This document shows, one piece after another, positions 18,916 to 27,613 of a DNA stretch of 64,000 nt (positions are counted from its first letter, which is position 1; each line of letters opens with the position of its first letter). The stretch comes from CAYGDP01 sp964348665 (lineage in GTDB: Bacteria > Verrucomicrobiota > Verrucomicrobiia > Palsa-1439 > CAYGDP01). The translations under genes and the position numbers were made by a program. A model generated the notes under the pieces. The model ran no database searches. It was not told the DNA's origin and saw nothing but the letters and a program-made list of their open reading frames with translations. The DNA lies in contig CAYGDP010000005.1 in the NCBI GenBank assembly GCA_964348665.1, positions 144,854-208,853 on the forward strand, written 5' to 3'.

Positions 18916-21645
18916 TTAGATGAGCCCTTTCCGTTTTCTCAATATCCACTCCGCGCAGAGCACGACCGCAAAGAGGCAGAAAAAGGGCACGCTGTCCCAC
19001 AGCTCGATCTCGCGTCGAGTGACTTCCTGAACGACACGCGGCGGCACGTCGTCCGGCAATGTCCGCACGGTCGTCAGATCGTAATATCGCCCGCCACTGG
19101 CGCGAGCAAGCTGGCGCAGCAACGATTCGTTGAGGTTAGGCCGGGTAAACTCGAGGCTGGCGTCTTCGCGCACAGCGAACCCGACCGCGGCGGCGCTGAT
19201 TCGTTGCGGCAACGCGGGCACGTCGAGCCGCGCGGTGTATTCGCTTTCTGGCAAACCGCTAATCTGTCCGCGATAGGCGCCCCCGCTGCCCGCGACGTAT
19301 TGCAGACGTACACGCTCGCGTTCCTTGCCGTCACCATCGTAAATGACCGCGGTCACGACGCCATCTTCCAGCGGCAGGAAATCCGCGCCCAACACGCGCG
19401 CGTCGATGCCGATCGGTTCTTCGCTGCGAAATTCATCTTTCGACGTTCCAAACCGGACATACGCGTCGCGCGCCGTGAGCGTGCCGACGGTGCTCCAGCG
19501 CAGAACTTGTCCCCAGAACCGGTGATAATATTCATCGGCGACTTTATATCGCCAGCGCCATGTATTATCGGTGCCGATCCATAACACTTTGCCCAGCCCG
19601 TAATACTGTGTGGCCAGGAGTGGCGTCGCCTGCTCGCCGACAACGGCTTCGATCAAAACTTCCGCCTGCGGTTTGGCTCGCGCGATGGGCGCCAGCCAAT
19701 AAAACGGCGGCATATTCTTCCAAATCTCCTCGTTCTCTTTCAGATCAGGCGAAAGCGCCATCAGAGGATTTTCCCGGCCCAACGGCGTCACGCGCCATCG
19801 CGCGCCCTCTTTCTTCAAGCTCTCGTTGTAATTCCCGTCCCCGGTCGCTGTCGTGGGAACGATGGGGAGCAGTTCCGCGAGTTTTCGGCCAGAATAAGCC
19901 GATGGCATCGCGCGTTTTCCCGCGATCACGACCAATGTGCCCGCCCGGTCGGCAACGAATCCTTCCAGGTTTTTTTCATCGGCAGGCGTTAGAAAATCGG
20001 GAGGCAGATCGCCGAGCACGATCACGTCGTACTTGAACATCTGTTCTCGATTGGCGGGCATCTGCGCCCGCGCGGCGTCGCGTCCGGCTTCGCTAAGCAG
20101 CAGGATTTTCGCGTCCACATACGTGTCGCGCTCCAAATCGTGCCGCAAATAGCGCCATTCCCAGCGCGGTTCAGCCTCGATGAAGAGCACCTTGAGCTTT
20201 TCCTTGACCACGTGCACGCGGAAGCTGCGCGCGTTGTTTTGCGCGATCGCTTCTCCGGTCTGCGGCAGCACACTGACCGTGTAAATCAAATCACCTTCGC
20301 CTTTTGGGAGGAACGAGAGCGGCACGCGGATTTGTTCGCTGTCGCTCTTGGCCATCGCGGTTGTCTCGGCAACGATTTCGAGCGTGCCTTCTGTGGTCTT
20401 TTGCTCGATTCGTACCGGGAATGTGGCATCCCGGAATCCGACCACGCTCAATTCCGTCAGCACGTTCACGCTATCTCCCGCAAACACAATCTCGCTCGCG
20501 GCGACTTTCTCGACGCTGATGTCCGGCGGCAGTTGCGGGTCGCCAATCCCAACGGCGTAGATTGGCACCGACCGTTTGCCAAGAGCCGTTGCGATCGTTT
20601 CCGGGTCGCGACCGCGATTGTGCTGCCCATCGGTCAGCAACACGATCCCAGCAAGCGGTTCTTCGGCGAGTTCATCGGCAACCTGCTGCAGCGGATCGCT
20701 CAACGCGGTCATCGGAGTTCCTCGCGGTGGAGAAGCGTCCATGGCCGCGGCGAGTGATTCCGTCGTGATGGGAGCGACGACCTCGGCCGGGGTGGCGGTA
20801 AACCCGTTCGTCCGATAGATTTTGACGCGGAATTTCTTCTCCAATCGTCGCAGCAAATCCAATTTCTCGCCGGCCAAGGCTTGTGCGGCAAGCTCGGTTC
20901 GTTTTCGTTTTGCCACGATATCGAGCGCTGTCTTTTGATCTTCGCTGATGGTTACCGGGATGCTATCGAGCTGGCCTTGCAACCGAATCAGATTCCGGCG
21001 CAATCGAGCCAGCTCGGACGAGAGTTTGTTCAGCGCGGTGCCGCGCCTGGCGGGGTTGCGAACGTTGACCACTTCATTTCTCTGCAGTGTTTCCAAATCA
21101 TCGGTCTGTTTTTTCCATTTATCCACGCCGACATAGTTGGGCGCGCTGATGGCTTCGTCGGTGTTCACGCCGCGGATTGTTTCGGCGGTCATCTTTTCCC
21201 AGGTGGACGCGAGTTTGTCCGCAAGGGCATCTCCCGGCTCACGTTGCAGTTGTACGACCAGCACTTCCGCCGTTTCGAGCTGTGCAAACGCCGCGACAAG
21301 GACCGCCTGTTTGGCTGGCGCGGAAGCTTCGCCCAATCCGACCGCCCAACGGGTCAACGTGGACGCACTTGCGCGATCATCGCGCAGACTCATGCTGGCC
21401 GACTGATCCACCACGACGGCAATTGCGGCTTTTCGCTCGCGTGGGATCGTCCAGCCGACGATTGGTTCGAGCAACATCGCTAAAATCAACAGCAACGCCA
21501 GCACGCGCAGCGTCGTCAGCAGCGGACCGACGGGACGAACTTCCGCGCGTTCGCGCCGATAGAGCCGGATCAGCAACCAACCCAAGCCGACCGCCAACGC
21601 GAGGGCGATCCAGAGCCATTCTTTATGGGCGAGGAAGATGCTCAT
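18916..21645 (-). CDS. VWA-domain membrane protein with glutamine amidotransferase-like domain
   Basis: A 909-residue inner-membrane protein, the last gene of the MoxR/BatA operon. Two N-terminal membrane segments (about residues 9-27 and 43-66) precede a von Willebrand A domain whose MIDAS starts with VVVDQSASMS and continues to VLLTDGQHNRG. The domain is interrupted by a helical, charged insertion (about 150-265). A class-I-amidotransferase-like region follows (VIVLGDLPPDFLTPADEKNL, VVIAGKRAMPSAYSG) without a clear catalytic Cys. A final membrane helix lies at about 885-902. This architecture is typical of planctomycete and verrucomicrobial Bat-like operons of unknown function. It overlaps the BatA-like gene by 4 bp. 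Confidence 0.85.
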   Translation of the reverse strand: MSIFLAHKEWLWIALALAVGLGWLLIRLYRRERAEVRPVGPLLTTLRVLALLLILAMLLEPIVGWTIPRERKAAIAVVVDQSASMSLRDDRASASTLTRWAVGLGEASAPAKQAVLVAAFAQLETAEVLVVQLQREPGDALADKLASTWEKMTAETIRGVNTDEAISAPNYVGVDKWKKQTDDLETLQRNEVVNVRNPARRGTALNKLSSELARLRRNLIRLQGQLDSIPVTISEDQKTALDIVAKRKRTELAAQALAGEKLDLLRRLEKKFRVKIYRTNGFTATPAEVVAPITTESLAAAMDASPPRGTPMTALSDPLQQVADELAEEPLAGIVLLTDGQHNRGRDPETIATALGKRSVPIYAVGIGDPQLPPDISVEKVAASEIVFAGDSVNVLTELSVVGFRDATFPVRIEQKTTEGTLEIVAETTAMAKSDSEQIRVPLSFLPKGEGDLIYTVSVLPQTGEAIAQNNARSFRVHVVKEKLKVLFIEAEPRWEWRYLRHDLERDTYVDAKILLLSEAGRDAARAQMPANREQMFKYDVIVLGDLPPDFLTPADEKNLEGFVADRAGTLVVIAGKRAMPSAYSGRKLAELLPIVPTTATGDGNYNESLKKEGARWRVTPLGRENPLMALSPDLKENEEIWKNMPPFYWLAPIARAKPQAEVLIEAVVGEQATPLLATQYYGLGKVLWIGTDNTWRWRYKVADEYYHRFWGQVLRWSTVGTLTARDAYVRFGTSKDEFRSEEPIGIDARVLGADFLPLEDGVVTAVIYDGDGKERERVRLQYVAGSGGAYRGQISGLPESEYTARLDVPALPQRISAAAVGFAVREDASLEFTRPNLNESLLRQLARASGGRYYDLTTVRTLPDDVPPRVVQEVTRREIELWDSVPFFCLFAVVLCAEWILRKRKGLI

Positions 21646-23954
21646 CGGGTCAGCGCCTCCTCGGCGGGTTTTTGTTCAGTTTTTTTCTTCACGATCTTGC
21701 CGCCGAGGATGGCGGATTTATCGTCGGGATCGGCTGGCATTTCGCCCCGGCGCGACCATCGGGCGGCGAGGAACGTTTCGAGCACCAGCAACGCGAGGAT
21801 GATTTTGGCCAGCGTCCGCCAAAGTTCAATCCCGCGTCGTTCCCCGCGCAAATCCTTGCCGCGATCGCTTACCGAAACAAATGTCATGCCGGTGCGGTCG
21901 GCCAGGATTTGTCGGTGCTTGTCGGAGAGCGGTGTCAGGTCGGATTCGATAGCCGGGGGATTCACCGCAAAAACCAACCCGCGAGTCGCGCCACCATCGC
22001 CGCGAACTTCCGCCCGGTAAATGCCGGCAGTGTCGGTCTTGGTGAATGCAGTTGTCCACGCGTTTCCGGTGCGCGCGAAATCGAGTGGTTTTACTTCGCC
22101 AGCGGGGATTTGGAGAGTTGCGGTGACGGAGCGGTAGCCGGCGCCGAGCGTGGCGGACGTATCCGCGGCGGGCAGCGATGCGGTAAGGGTTTCGCCGACG
22201 GCGAAATTGCGCGACGCGACCCGGCCGCTGCCGAGGTAAAACATCAATTCGTGTGCCAGCGGCACGAAGAGCGGGCGCGCGGGAAGGTCGCTCCACTCGA
22301 CATTGAGCGGGGTGGTGAGCCAGAGAGCGCGACCGTTGCCGAATTTTTTCTCGATCAGCCAAGGCGATTCGTTGGAAAGTTTGGCGACCACGCGGACGGC
22401 TTGGTTGGCGGCATCGGGTTCGAGGTCGTGGTACCGGAAGATGTGAACGCGGCTAAGATCGCCCCGTGTTGGGTCATTGAAGTTTTCAAGTGCAGGATGC
22501 GAGTAGGGAGGAGGATTGATCGCGATAAAATTCGCCGAAACATCCGATCGGGAAAACGTGGGAGTGTTGGTGAGTTGGCCGACGCCGAGGGATTGGCCCT
22601 CCCGGAAGAAATCGTTGTTGTAGAAATCGCGGTCGGCAGCTGCCCCGAGCGCGATAAGAGCACCACCACCATCGCGAACAAAGGTTTCGAGACGGGTGAT
22701 CTGGTCGGCAGTCAGTCTCGGCACATCCACCAGAGCTATGGCAGAAAATTTTGAGAAATCCTGCTCCGCCAGTGAGCGGTAGTCAATGATGGTAGGTTCG
22801 ACCAACGAGGCCGAGGCCGAGGACAAATTTGCGGAGAACGCGAACGCCAGAAAATCCGTGGCGCCTTTGAGCGGCTCGGCGCTGGGCGATCCATTGACGA
22901 GCAGGACGGGAAACTTTTGCAGAACTTCCAGCGCATAGTGCCGGCGGTTGTCGCCGTTGAGGGCATCCTCCCCGATGCTGACGTCGAGGCTGTGCGCCCC
23001 ATGCGTATCGAAGCTGTGATAGAAACTGACGGTAGAGGTTTGTCCAGCGGGTATGGTGACGGTGGTGGAGTTTTTCGGAGAGCTATCCACCGTCAAGGTT
23101 GCCACGATGGTCTTGGGCGCGTCGGCCGAGTTGGAAATTCGCGCGTCGGCGCGAACGGCCTGGCCGAGACTGACAAGTTGCGGGAACGTCGAGAGACTGA
23201 CGACGGAAAGATTCTCCTCGACGATCGGCGCGACATTGATCACGCGGACAATGGGACGCGGTCGCATTTGTTCCAGTGGCTCCTTGATGATAGTCCATTC
23301 CGCGTCGCGTTCGAGAGACCACCCGGAGGAGCGCGCATCGGTGAGGATATAAATCTCGCGATTTGGGTTGCGCAATTTCCGGAGGGATTGAATCGCGGCA
23401 TCCAACCCTTTGAGCAGGTTGGATCCACCCGACGATATCGGGGCGGCCTGAATGACCTTTCGCGCACGATCAAGATCGAAAGTCGGTTCCGGCAAAAGCG
23501 GGGCGGCGCGGTCGGAGACCAACCACGCCGTTACGCTGTCGCCGGCGTGGAGCGTGTCGATGAGGTCGTTGGCAGCGCTTTTTGCGAGATCGAAATTGGA
23601 TTGTTTGCCGCTGGCTGCCGGGTTTGTCCAAGCCATGCTCAACGAATTATCGAGGAGAAGGATCAGGTCGGTCTTTGCCGAGCCGAGCGCGGCGGCGGCG
23701 CCGCCTTCGGGTTTGATAAGCGGGCGCGCCAATGCGAGCGAGAGGAGCAACAGCAGCGAGGTGCGGATGATGAGTAAAATGATATGGCGCAATTGCAATC
23801 GCCGTTGGACGCGGGAGAGGGAATTTCGAAGGAACATCGTTGCGCCCCAGCGAACGATGCGATGGCGTCGCTTGTTGAGCAGATGAATGATAATGGGCGC
23901 AGCGGCGGCGGCCAGCGTCGCGAGCATCGCGGGGAAGAGAAAGGTAAAGGGCAT
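21642..23954 (-). CDS. BatA/VWA-domain inner-membrane protein
   Basis: A 770-residue protein. The start (FLFPAMLATLAAAAAPIIIHLLNKRRHRIVRWG is the region, residues 4-36) is the N-terminal BatA family signature: a helix, the HLLN turn, then a second helix (about 57-80). A VWA domain follows with LLLDNSLSMAW (MIDAS) and YILTDARSSGW. The long middle part is periplasmic and beta-rich, and a C-terminal membrane helix lies at about 708-727. It probably forms a membrane complex with the 909-residue partner downstream and is served by the MoxR ATPase; this is inferred from family knowledge, not shown here. Confidence 0.87.
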   Translation of the reverse strand: MPFTFLFPAMLATLAAAAAPIIIHLLNKRRHRIVRWGATMFLRNSLSRVQRRLQLRHIILLIIRTSLLLLLSLALARPLIKPEGGAAAALGSAKTDLILLLDNSLSMAWTNPAASGKQSNFDLAKSAANDLIDTLHAGDSVTAWLVSDRAAPLLPEPTFDLDRARKVIQAAPISSGGSNLLKGLDAAIQSLRKLRNPNREIYILTDARSSGWSLERDAEWTIIKEPLEQMRPRPIVRVINVAPIVEENLSVVSLSTFPQLVSLGQAVRADARISNSADAPKTIVATLTVDSSPKNSTTVTIPAGQTSTVSFYHSFDTHGAHSLDVSIGEDALNGDNRRHYALEVLQKFPVLLVNGSPSAEPLKGATDFLAFAFSANLSSASASLVEPTIIDYRSLAEQDFSKFSAIALVDVPRLTADQITRLETFVRDGGGALIALGAAADRDFYNNDFFREGQSLGVGQLTNTPTFSRSDVSANFIAINPPPYSHPALENFNDPTRGDLSRVHIFRYHDLEPDAANQAVRVVAKLSNESPWLIEKKFGNGRALWLTTPLNVEWSDLPARPLFVPLAHELMFYLGSGRVASRNFAVGETLTASLPAADTSATLGAGYRSVTATLQIPAGEVKPLDFARTGNAWTTAFTKTDTAGIYRAEVRGDGGATRGLVFAVNPPAIESDLTPLSDKHRQILADRTGMTFVSVSDRGKDLRGERRGIELWRTLAKIILALLVLETFLAARWSRRGEMPADPDDKSAILGGKIVKKKTEQKPAEEALTR

Positions 23955-24073
23955 ATTACATTGTCTAATCGTTAGATTGTTGCCATGGATCTGCCGTGAT
24001 AACTCGGAAAACTTTCCATTGCGATATGCACGGAGAGGCGTAAATTAGGGTAGTCATTCAGGGGAAGGAGAAA

Positions 24074-24397
24074 ATGATGAAAGTGAAGATATGGGTGTTT
24101 GTGAGTGGGTTGGGATTGGCGGTGGCGGGGCTTGGCGGAGGGGCCGACAACAGTGGATTGTCCCAACAGTCTGAAATCTCCAAGAAGGCGCACCTGAAGG
24201 CGGAGATGCCGAAGCAAGTTTTGCCACCGTTCAGAAAGTATGAGCCATACCGAGTGACACCGGTGTACGATTATGTGTCGCCAATTGGTTACAGTATTAC
24301 ATCCGAACCCCAGCCGAATGTGATTCTGTTTTCCGCGCCGTTGGGTAAAAATTCGACAGTGTGGGAAGTGAATTTTTGCATAGGCACGCCGAAGTAA
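24074..24397 (+). CDS. Small secreted protein, unknown
   Basis: A 107-residue protein with a signal peptide (about residues 1-24, MMKVKIWVFVSGLGLAVAGL) and a strong GGGGAAGGAG ribosome site before the ATG. The mature part is rich in Pro, Lys and Tyr (PPFRKYEPYRVTPVYDYVSPIGYS) and has one Cys near the end. No family is recognised. It is the only rightward gene inside the leftward MoxR/BatA operon, between the BatA-like and DUF58 genes. Confidence 0.6.
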   Translation: MMKVKIWVFVSGLGLAVAGLGGGADNSGLSQQSEISKKAHLKAEMPKQVLPPFRKYEPYRVTPVYDYVSPIGYSITSEPQPNVILFSAPLGKNSTVWEVNFCIGTPK

Positions 24398-24465
24398 GGG
24401 GTAAGGATAAACTGTTGTGCCAATCGGCAGAGATTGGCAGAATTGTTTTAAGAAGGGCAGCATGG

Positions 24466-25362
24466 TCACGCAGACTCCGCACGGCGGGAGAGATAAGTAG
24501 CCAAGGCGGTGTCGAAGGGCGCGCTGGTGCGCATCGGCACGTAATCAATCTTGTGCGCCCAACAGGTTTGCCGCATCTGGTCGAGGAACGAATGAAGCTG
24601 GCGCAGATATTCGTCCCGCAAGGCGCGCGGTTCGACAAGATATTTTTCAGACGGAACCTCGAGGTCTTCGAATTGAGTCCAGTGATCGAATGGAAACGTC
24701 AACTCGTCATCGTCGAGAATATGGAAAACGATGACTTCATGTTTTTTGTGCCGAAAATGGCGGAGCGCCGCGCTTAACGCCGCCGGGTCGTCAAAGAGGT
24801 CGGAAAGGATTACCACCAATCCGCGCCTCTTGAATCGCTGGGCAAGCTGATTGAAAACAATGCTGATGGAGGTTTCATCTCCGGGGGTCGTGGCTTCGAG
24901 ACGGTCGAAGATATTTCGGAGATGAAGCGGATTGCAGCGGGGCGGAAGGTAATCGCGGATGGTGTCGTCGAACGTGACCATGCCGATGGCGTCCTGCTGT
25001 TGCAACATGAGAAAGGCCAGGGACGCAGCGAGGCAGGAGGCATAACGAAATTTCGTGGGGCGATTGTTGTCGGAATAAAGCATCGAAGCGCTCGCGTCCA
25101 CCACGAGATAGCAGCGGAGATTTGTTTCTTCCTCATATTGCTTGATGTAGAACCGGTCGGATTTGCCGTACACTTTCCAGTCGATATCGGTGAGGTCGTC
25201 GCCCACCGAGTACTGGCGATGCTCGGCGAACTCAACGCTCAACCCTTTGAACGGGCTTTTGTGTTTGCCGCTGATGAAACCTTCGACGACGAGGCGGGCG
25301 ATCAGTTCGAGTCGCCCGATCTTGGAGAGGGCAGCGGGATCGAGAAGGGATTGGGCTTTCAT
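24466..25362 (-). CDS. DUF58 domain protein
   Basis: A 298-residue cytoplasmic protein. The DUF58 core is RQYSVGDDLTDIDWKVYGKS (about residues 48-67), followed by a VWA-like segment LVVDASASMLY that preserves the DxSxS metal-site motif, and VILSDLFDD later. Such proteins accompany MoxR ATPases and membrane VWA proteins and are thought to act in assembly or activation of metal-dependent complexes. ATG 25362 (MKAQSLLDPAALSK) was chosen; the upstream extension to 25422 is hydrophobic, encoded in repeat-like DNA, and not family-like. It lies between MoxR and the BatA-like gene in the same direction. Confidence 0.87.
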   Translation of the reverse strand: MKAQSLLDPAALSKIGRLELIARLVVEGFISGKHKSPFKGLSVEFAEHRQYSVGDDLTDIDWKVYGKSDRFYIKQYEEETNLRCYLVVDASASMLYSDNNRPTKFRYASCLAASLAFLMLQQQDAIGMVTFDDTIRDYLPPRCNPLHLRNIFDRLEATTPGDETSISIVFNQLAQRFKRRGLVVILSDLFDDPAALSAALRHFRHKKHEVIVFHILDDDELTFPFDHWTQFEDLEVPSEKYLVEPRALRDEYLRQLHSFLDQMRQTCWAHKIDYVPMRTSAPFDTALATYLSRRAESA

Positions 25363-25384
25363 TGGGAAGAGGTTGACGGAAAAA

Positions 25385-25450
25385 CTCAAAACACTAAACA
25401 CCAAACACCAAAAAAACTCCAAGCCTCAAGCTTCAAATCGAGCAAAAAAA
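25385..25450. repeat. AT-rich CAAACACCAAA tract
   Basis: A low-complexity tract with repeated AAACACCAAA and CTCCAAGCCTCAAGC units in the 170-bp space between the DUF58 and MoxR genes. It resembles the arms at 18816-18892 but shows no clean inverted partner here. Confidence 0.5.
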
Positions 25451-25532
25451 AATCTTCGCTTGTTGTCCGTGCCTCGTTTGCTTGAGTCATTGAAGGTTTA
25501 AGTTTCACTGGAGTTTGATGCTTTAAGGTTAC

Positions 25533-26771
25533 CTAGTTCGGTTTGGCAAGGATTGCTTCGGTCAGTTTTTTGATGATTGCGTCCGCCGTCACTCCTTGGC
25601 TCTCGGCGGTGAAGTTGGTTACAAGACGATGCCGCAAGACGGGATGGACCACGGCGCGGATATCATCGGTGGTGACATGGAAGCGGCCGTGCAGGATCGC
25701 TTTAGCTTTGCCGCCAAGGATCAAATACTGGCAGGCGCGCGGCCCGGCACCCCAGGCGATATAATCGCGGATGAAATCGGGGGCTTGACCGTTGTTGGGG
25801 CGTGTGGCGCGGACCAGCGACATGGCATACCGATAAACATGGTCGGCGACGGGCACGCGACGAACGATATCCTGCAGATGGAGCACATCGGGACCGCTTA
25901 GCGCCGAGCCAAGTTTTGCCGAGTATTGCGACGTGGTGCGCTTGATGATTTCGAGTTCTTCATTTTCTTCGGGGTAATCCAGCCGCACTTCGAACATGAA
26001 CCGGTCGAGCTGCGCTTCGGGCAGCGGGTAGGTGCCTTCCTGCTCGATGGGATTTTGTGTTGCCAAAACAAAAAACGGCTCGTCGAGGTGATACGTTTTG
26101 CCGCCGGCGGTGACTTTGTGTTCCTGCATCGCTTCGAGCAACGCGGCCTGGGTCTTGGGGGGAGTCCGGTTGATTTCGTCAGCCAAAACGAGGTTCGCGA
26201 AGATCGGGCCGGGAAGAAACTGGAATTTTCGCCGGCCGCTTTCAGGGTCTTCTTGGATGATGTCTGTGCCCGTGATGTCCGAGGGCATCAGGTCGGGCGT
26301 GAATTGAATTCGCTTGAAGGAGAGCGAGAGTACTTGGGCGATGGAATTGACCAGAAGTGTTTTCGCCAGCCCCGGCACTCCCACTAGAAGGCCGTGACCG
26401 CGGGCGAAGATGCAGATGAGCACGTCTTCAATGACTTGTTCCTGACCCACAATAACTTTGCTCAACTCCTTTGTCATGCCGCGGAAACATTCGTTGAGTT
26501 TTTTCACGGCGGCAACATCGTCCTCGGTTGGCTCGAGATGAGACGCTTCGGCGTGCGCGGGCTGGGTTTCACGGGGGGCTTCGACTTCCGACAAGGCTTC
26601 GACAGCGGGCGAAGCGTTCGCGTCGTCGAGGATATGGCTTGGCACATCCACCGCGACGTGGCAGGCGGGGCATTCGATTTTTTGGTGGGCGGCCGAAAGG
26701 TCGCGCAGGCGGGCGAGATTTTTGTCGTTCACTTCAATTTTGACATTGCAAGAGGGGCAACGGAAAATCAT
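25533..26771 (-). CDS. MoxR-family AAA+ ATPase with N-terminal zinc ribbon
   Basis: A 412-residue protein. Residues 1-45 form a zinc ribbon with C5xxC8 and C34xxC37 (MJ0042-like). An acidic linker follows, then a MoxR AAA+ domain from about residue 90: Walker A GVPGLAKTLL, Walker B LVLADEINRTPPKTQAALLEAMQE, sensor 1 FVLATQNPIEQEGTYPLPEAQLDRF, and the C-terminal lid. MoxR ATPases act as chaperones for metal insertion or complex activation together with VWA proteins. The fused ribbon is not part of ordinary MoxR. Its ATG overlaps the upstream YdjY-like gene by 4 bp. Confidence 0.93.
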   Translation of the reverse strand: MIFRCPSCNVKIEVNDKNLARLRDLSAAHQKIECPACHVAVDVPSHILDDANASPAVEALSEVEAPRETQPAHAEASHLEPTEDDVAAVKKLNECFRGMTKELSKVIVGQEQVIEDVLICIFARGHGLLVGVPGLAKTLLVNSIAQVLSLSFKRIQFTPDLMPSDITGTDIIQEDPESGRRKFQFLPGPIFANLVLADEINRTPPKTQAALLEAMQEHKVTAGGKTYHLDEPFFVLATQNPIEQEGTYPLPEAQLDRFMFEVRLDYPEENEELEIIKRTTSQYSAKLGSALSGPDVLHLQDIVRRVPVADHVYRYAMSLVRATRPNNGQAPDFIRDYIAWGAGPRACQYLILGGKAKAILHGRFHVTTDDIRAVVHPVLRHRLVTNFTAESQGVTADAIIKKLTEAILAKPN

Positions 26772-27613
26772 CGGAGTCCTTTTTTTTCTGCAGTCGCACG
26801 ACGCGGTTTTTCGGCGGGCGCAGCGGTTTGGTTTTTAGTTGGTTGATTGCCTTTAGCATTTCGTATGAACACTGTCACGTCTGTTCCCCGCGGCGGGACG
26901 AGATCGCGATTCGGCTGCAGTTCCGTCGTTCCCTCAAAGAGGGAAGCAGCAGGCTCGATCATGGCGTCGGGAAATCGCTCTACCACGATGATATCCCCGC
27001 AAGCTTGTCCCATAAAGCGGTTTCCACTCCACCGCGATCCTGTGTGGATCCATTGTGTTGGCGGGATGGTTTTTTTTGTTTTGGCGTCGAACATCATTTC
27101 TTCCGCCCGATGACGCTTGATTTTCCCGGTCGTCGGGTCTTTCCATTCGATAAAAATTTCCACGGGATCTCCCCTCACGGTTGCCGGATTGGCAGGAGGT
27201 TTCCCGCCGCCGCCTTCCAACCCCAAGAGCCGAAGGCCGGTTTCGACATCGATCGGCTCGGCTTCGGTCACGATCAGTCCCTCGTAACTGCGGCCGTTCG
27301 GAGAGCTGACAAACACCTCCAGCGGCCAGTCGTTGGAGATGATTTTTCCCGGGAACGATACTTCTCCCCGGTTCGCGTCCACCAGTGTCTTGCCGATCTT
27401 TGCGCGATTCTTGTCGAGTGGAACAATGACCGACGGAGGTTTGGTGGGAGGCAGGTCGAGATCGTTTTTGTCATCCGCGAAAGTACCGACTCCGATACAA
27501 CCGGCAATTGCCATTAGAAAAACGCAAACCATCAGCCTGTCCGAGCAGGGGCAACCATTACGCGATTGAAGCGGTAATGATTGGTGTTTGAAGTGGGGGG
27601 CTTGCGATTTCAT
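26768..27613 (-). CDS. YdjY-like secreted protein
   Basis: A 281-residue protein. After residue 28 comes a hydrophobic segment ending in IAGC, so translation from Met28 (27532) would give a short lipoprotein signal. The start at 27613 was kept because it overlaps the upstream stop by 4 bp, like other pairs here. The core (DANRGEVSFPGKI, LEVFVSSPNGRSYEGLIVTEAEP, WIHTGSRW) resembles the YdjY domain family of unknown function. The tail is basic (NQTAAPAEKPRRATAEKKGLR is about the last 21 positions). It lies between the squalene-repeat and MoxR genes, so it is probably an exported partner of this system. Confidence 0.75.
   Translation of the reverse strand: MKSQAPHFKHQSLPLQSRNGCPCSDRLMVCVFLMAIAGCIGVGTFADDKNDLDLPPTKPPSVIVPLDKNRAKIGKTLVDANRGEVSFPGKIISNDWPLEVFVSSPNGRSYEGLIVTEAEPIDVETGLRLLGLEGGGGKPPANPATVRGDPVEIFIEWKDPTTGKIKRHRAEEMMFDAKTKKTIPPTQWIHTGSRWSGNRFMGQACGDIIVVERFPDAMIEPAASLFEGTTELQPNRDLVPPRGTDVTVFIRNAKGNQPTKNQTAAPAEKPRRATAEKKGLR

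Noticed and set aside
18782..19000. Short frame (72 codons) across the AT-rich inverted repeat
   Set aside because: Most of it is translated repeat DNA, and its end overlaps the VWA protein gene.
21177..22754. Plus-strand frame of 525 codons within the VWA/BatA genes
   Set aside because: It spans the junction of two real genes and lacks any recognisable motif; it is a GC-rich shadow frame.
22917..23777. Plus-strand frame of 286 codons opposite the BatA-like gene
   Set aside because: It is antisense to the VWA domain with no homology of its own.
27532..27613. Start of the YdjY-like protein at Met28 instead of Met1
   Set aside because: It would give a cleaner lipoprotein signal, but the 4-bp overlap at 27613 matches the other junctions of the operon. 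The choice remains open.
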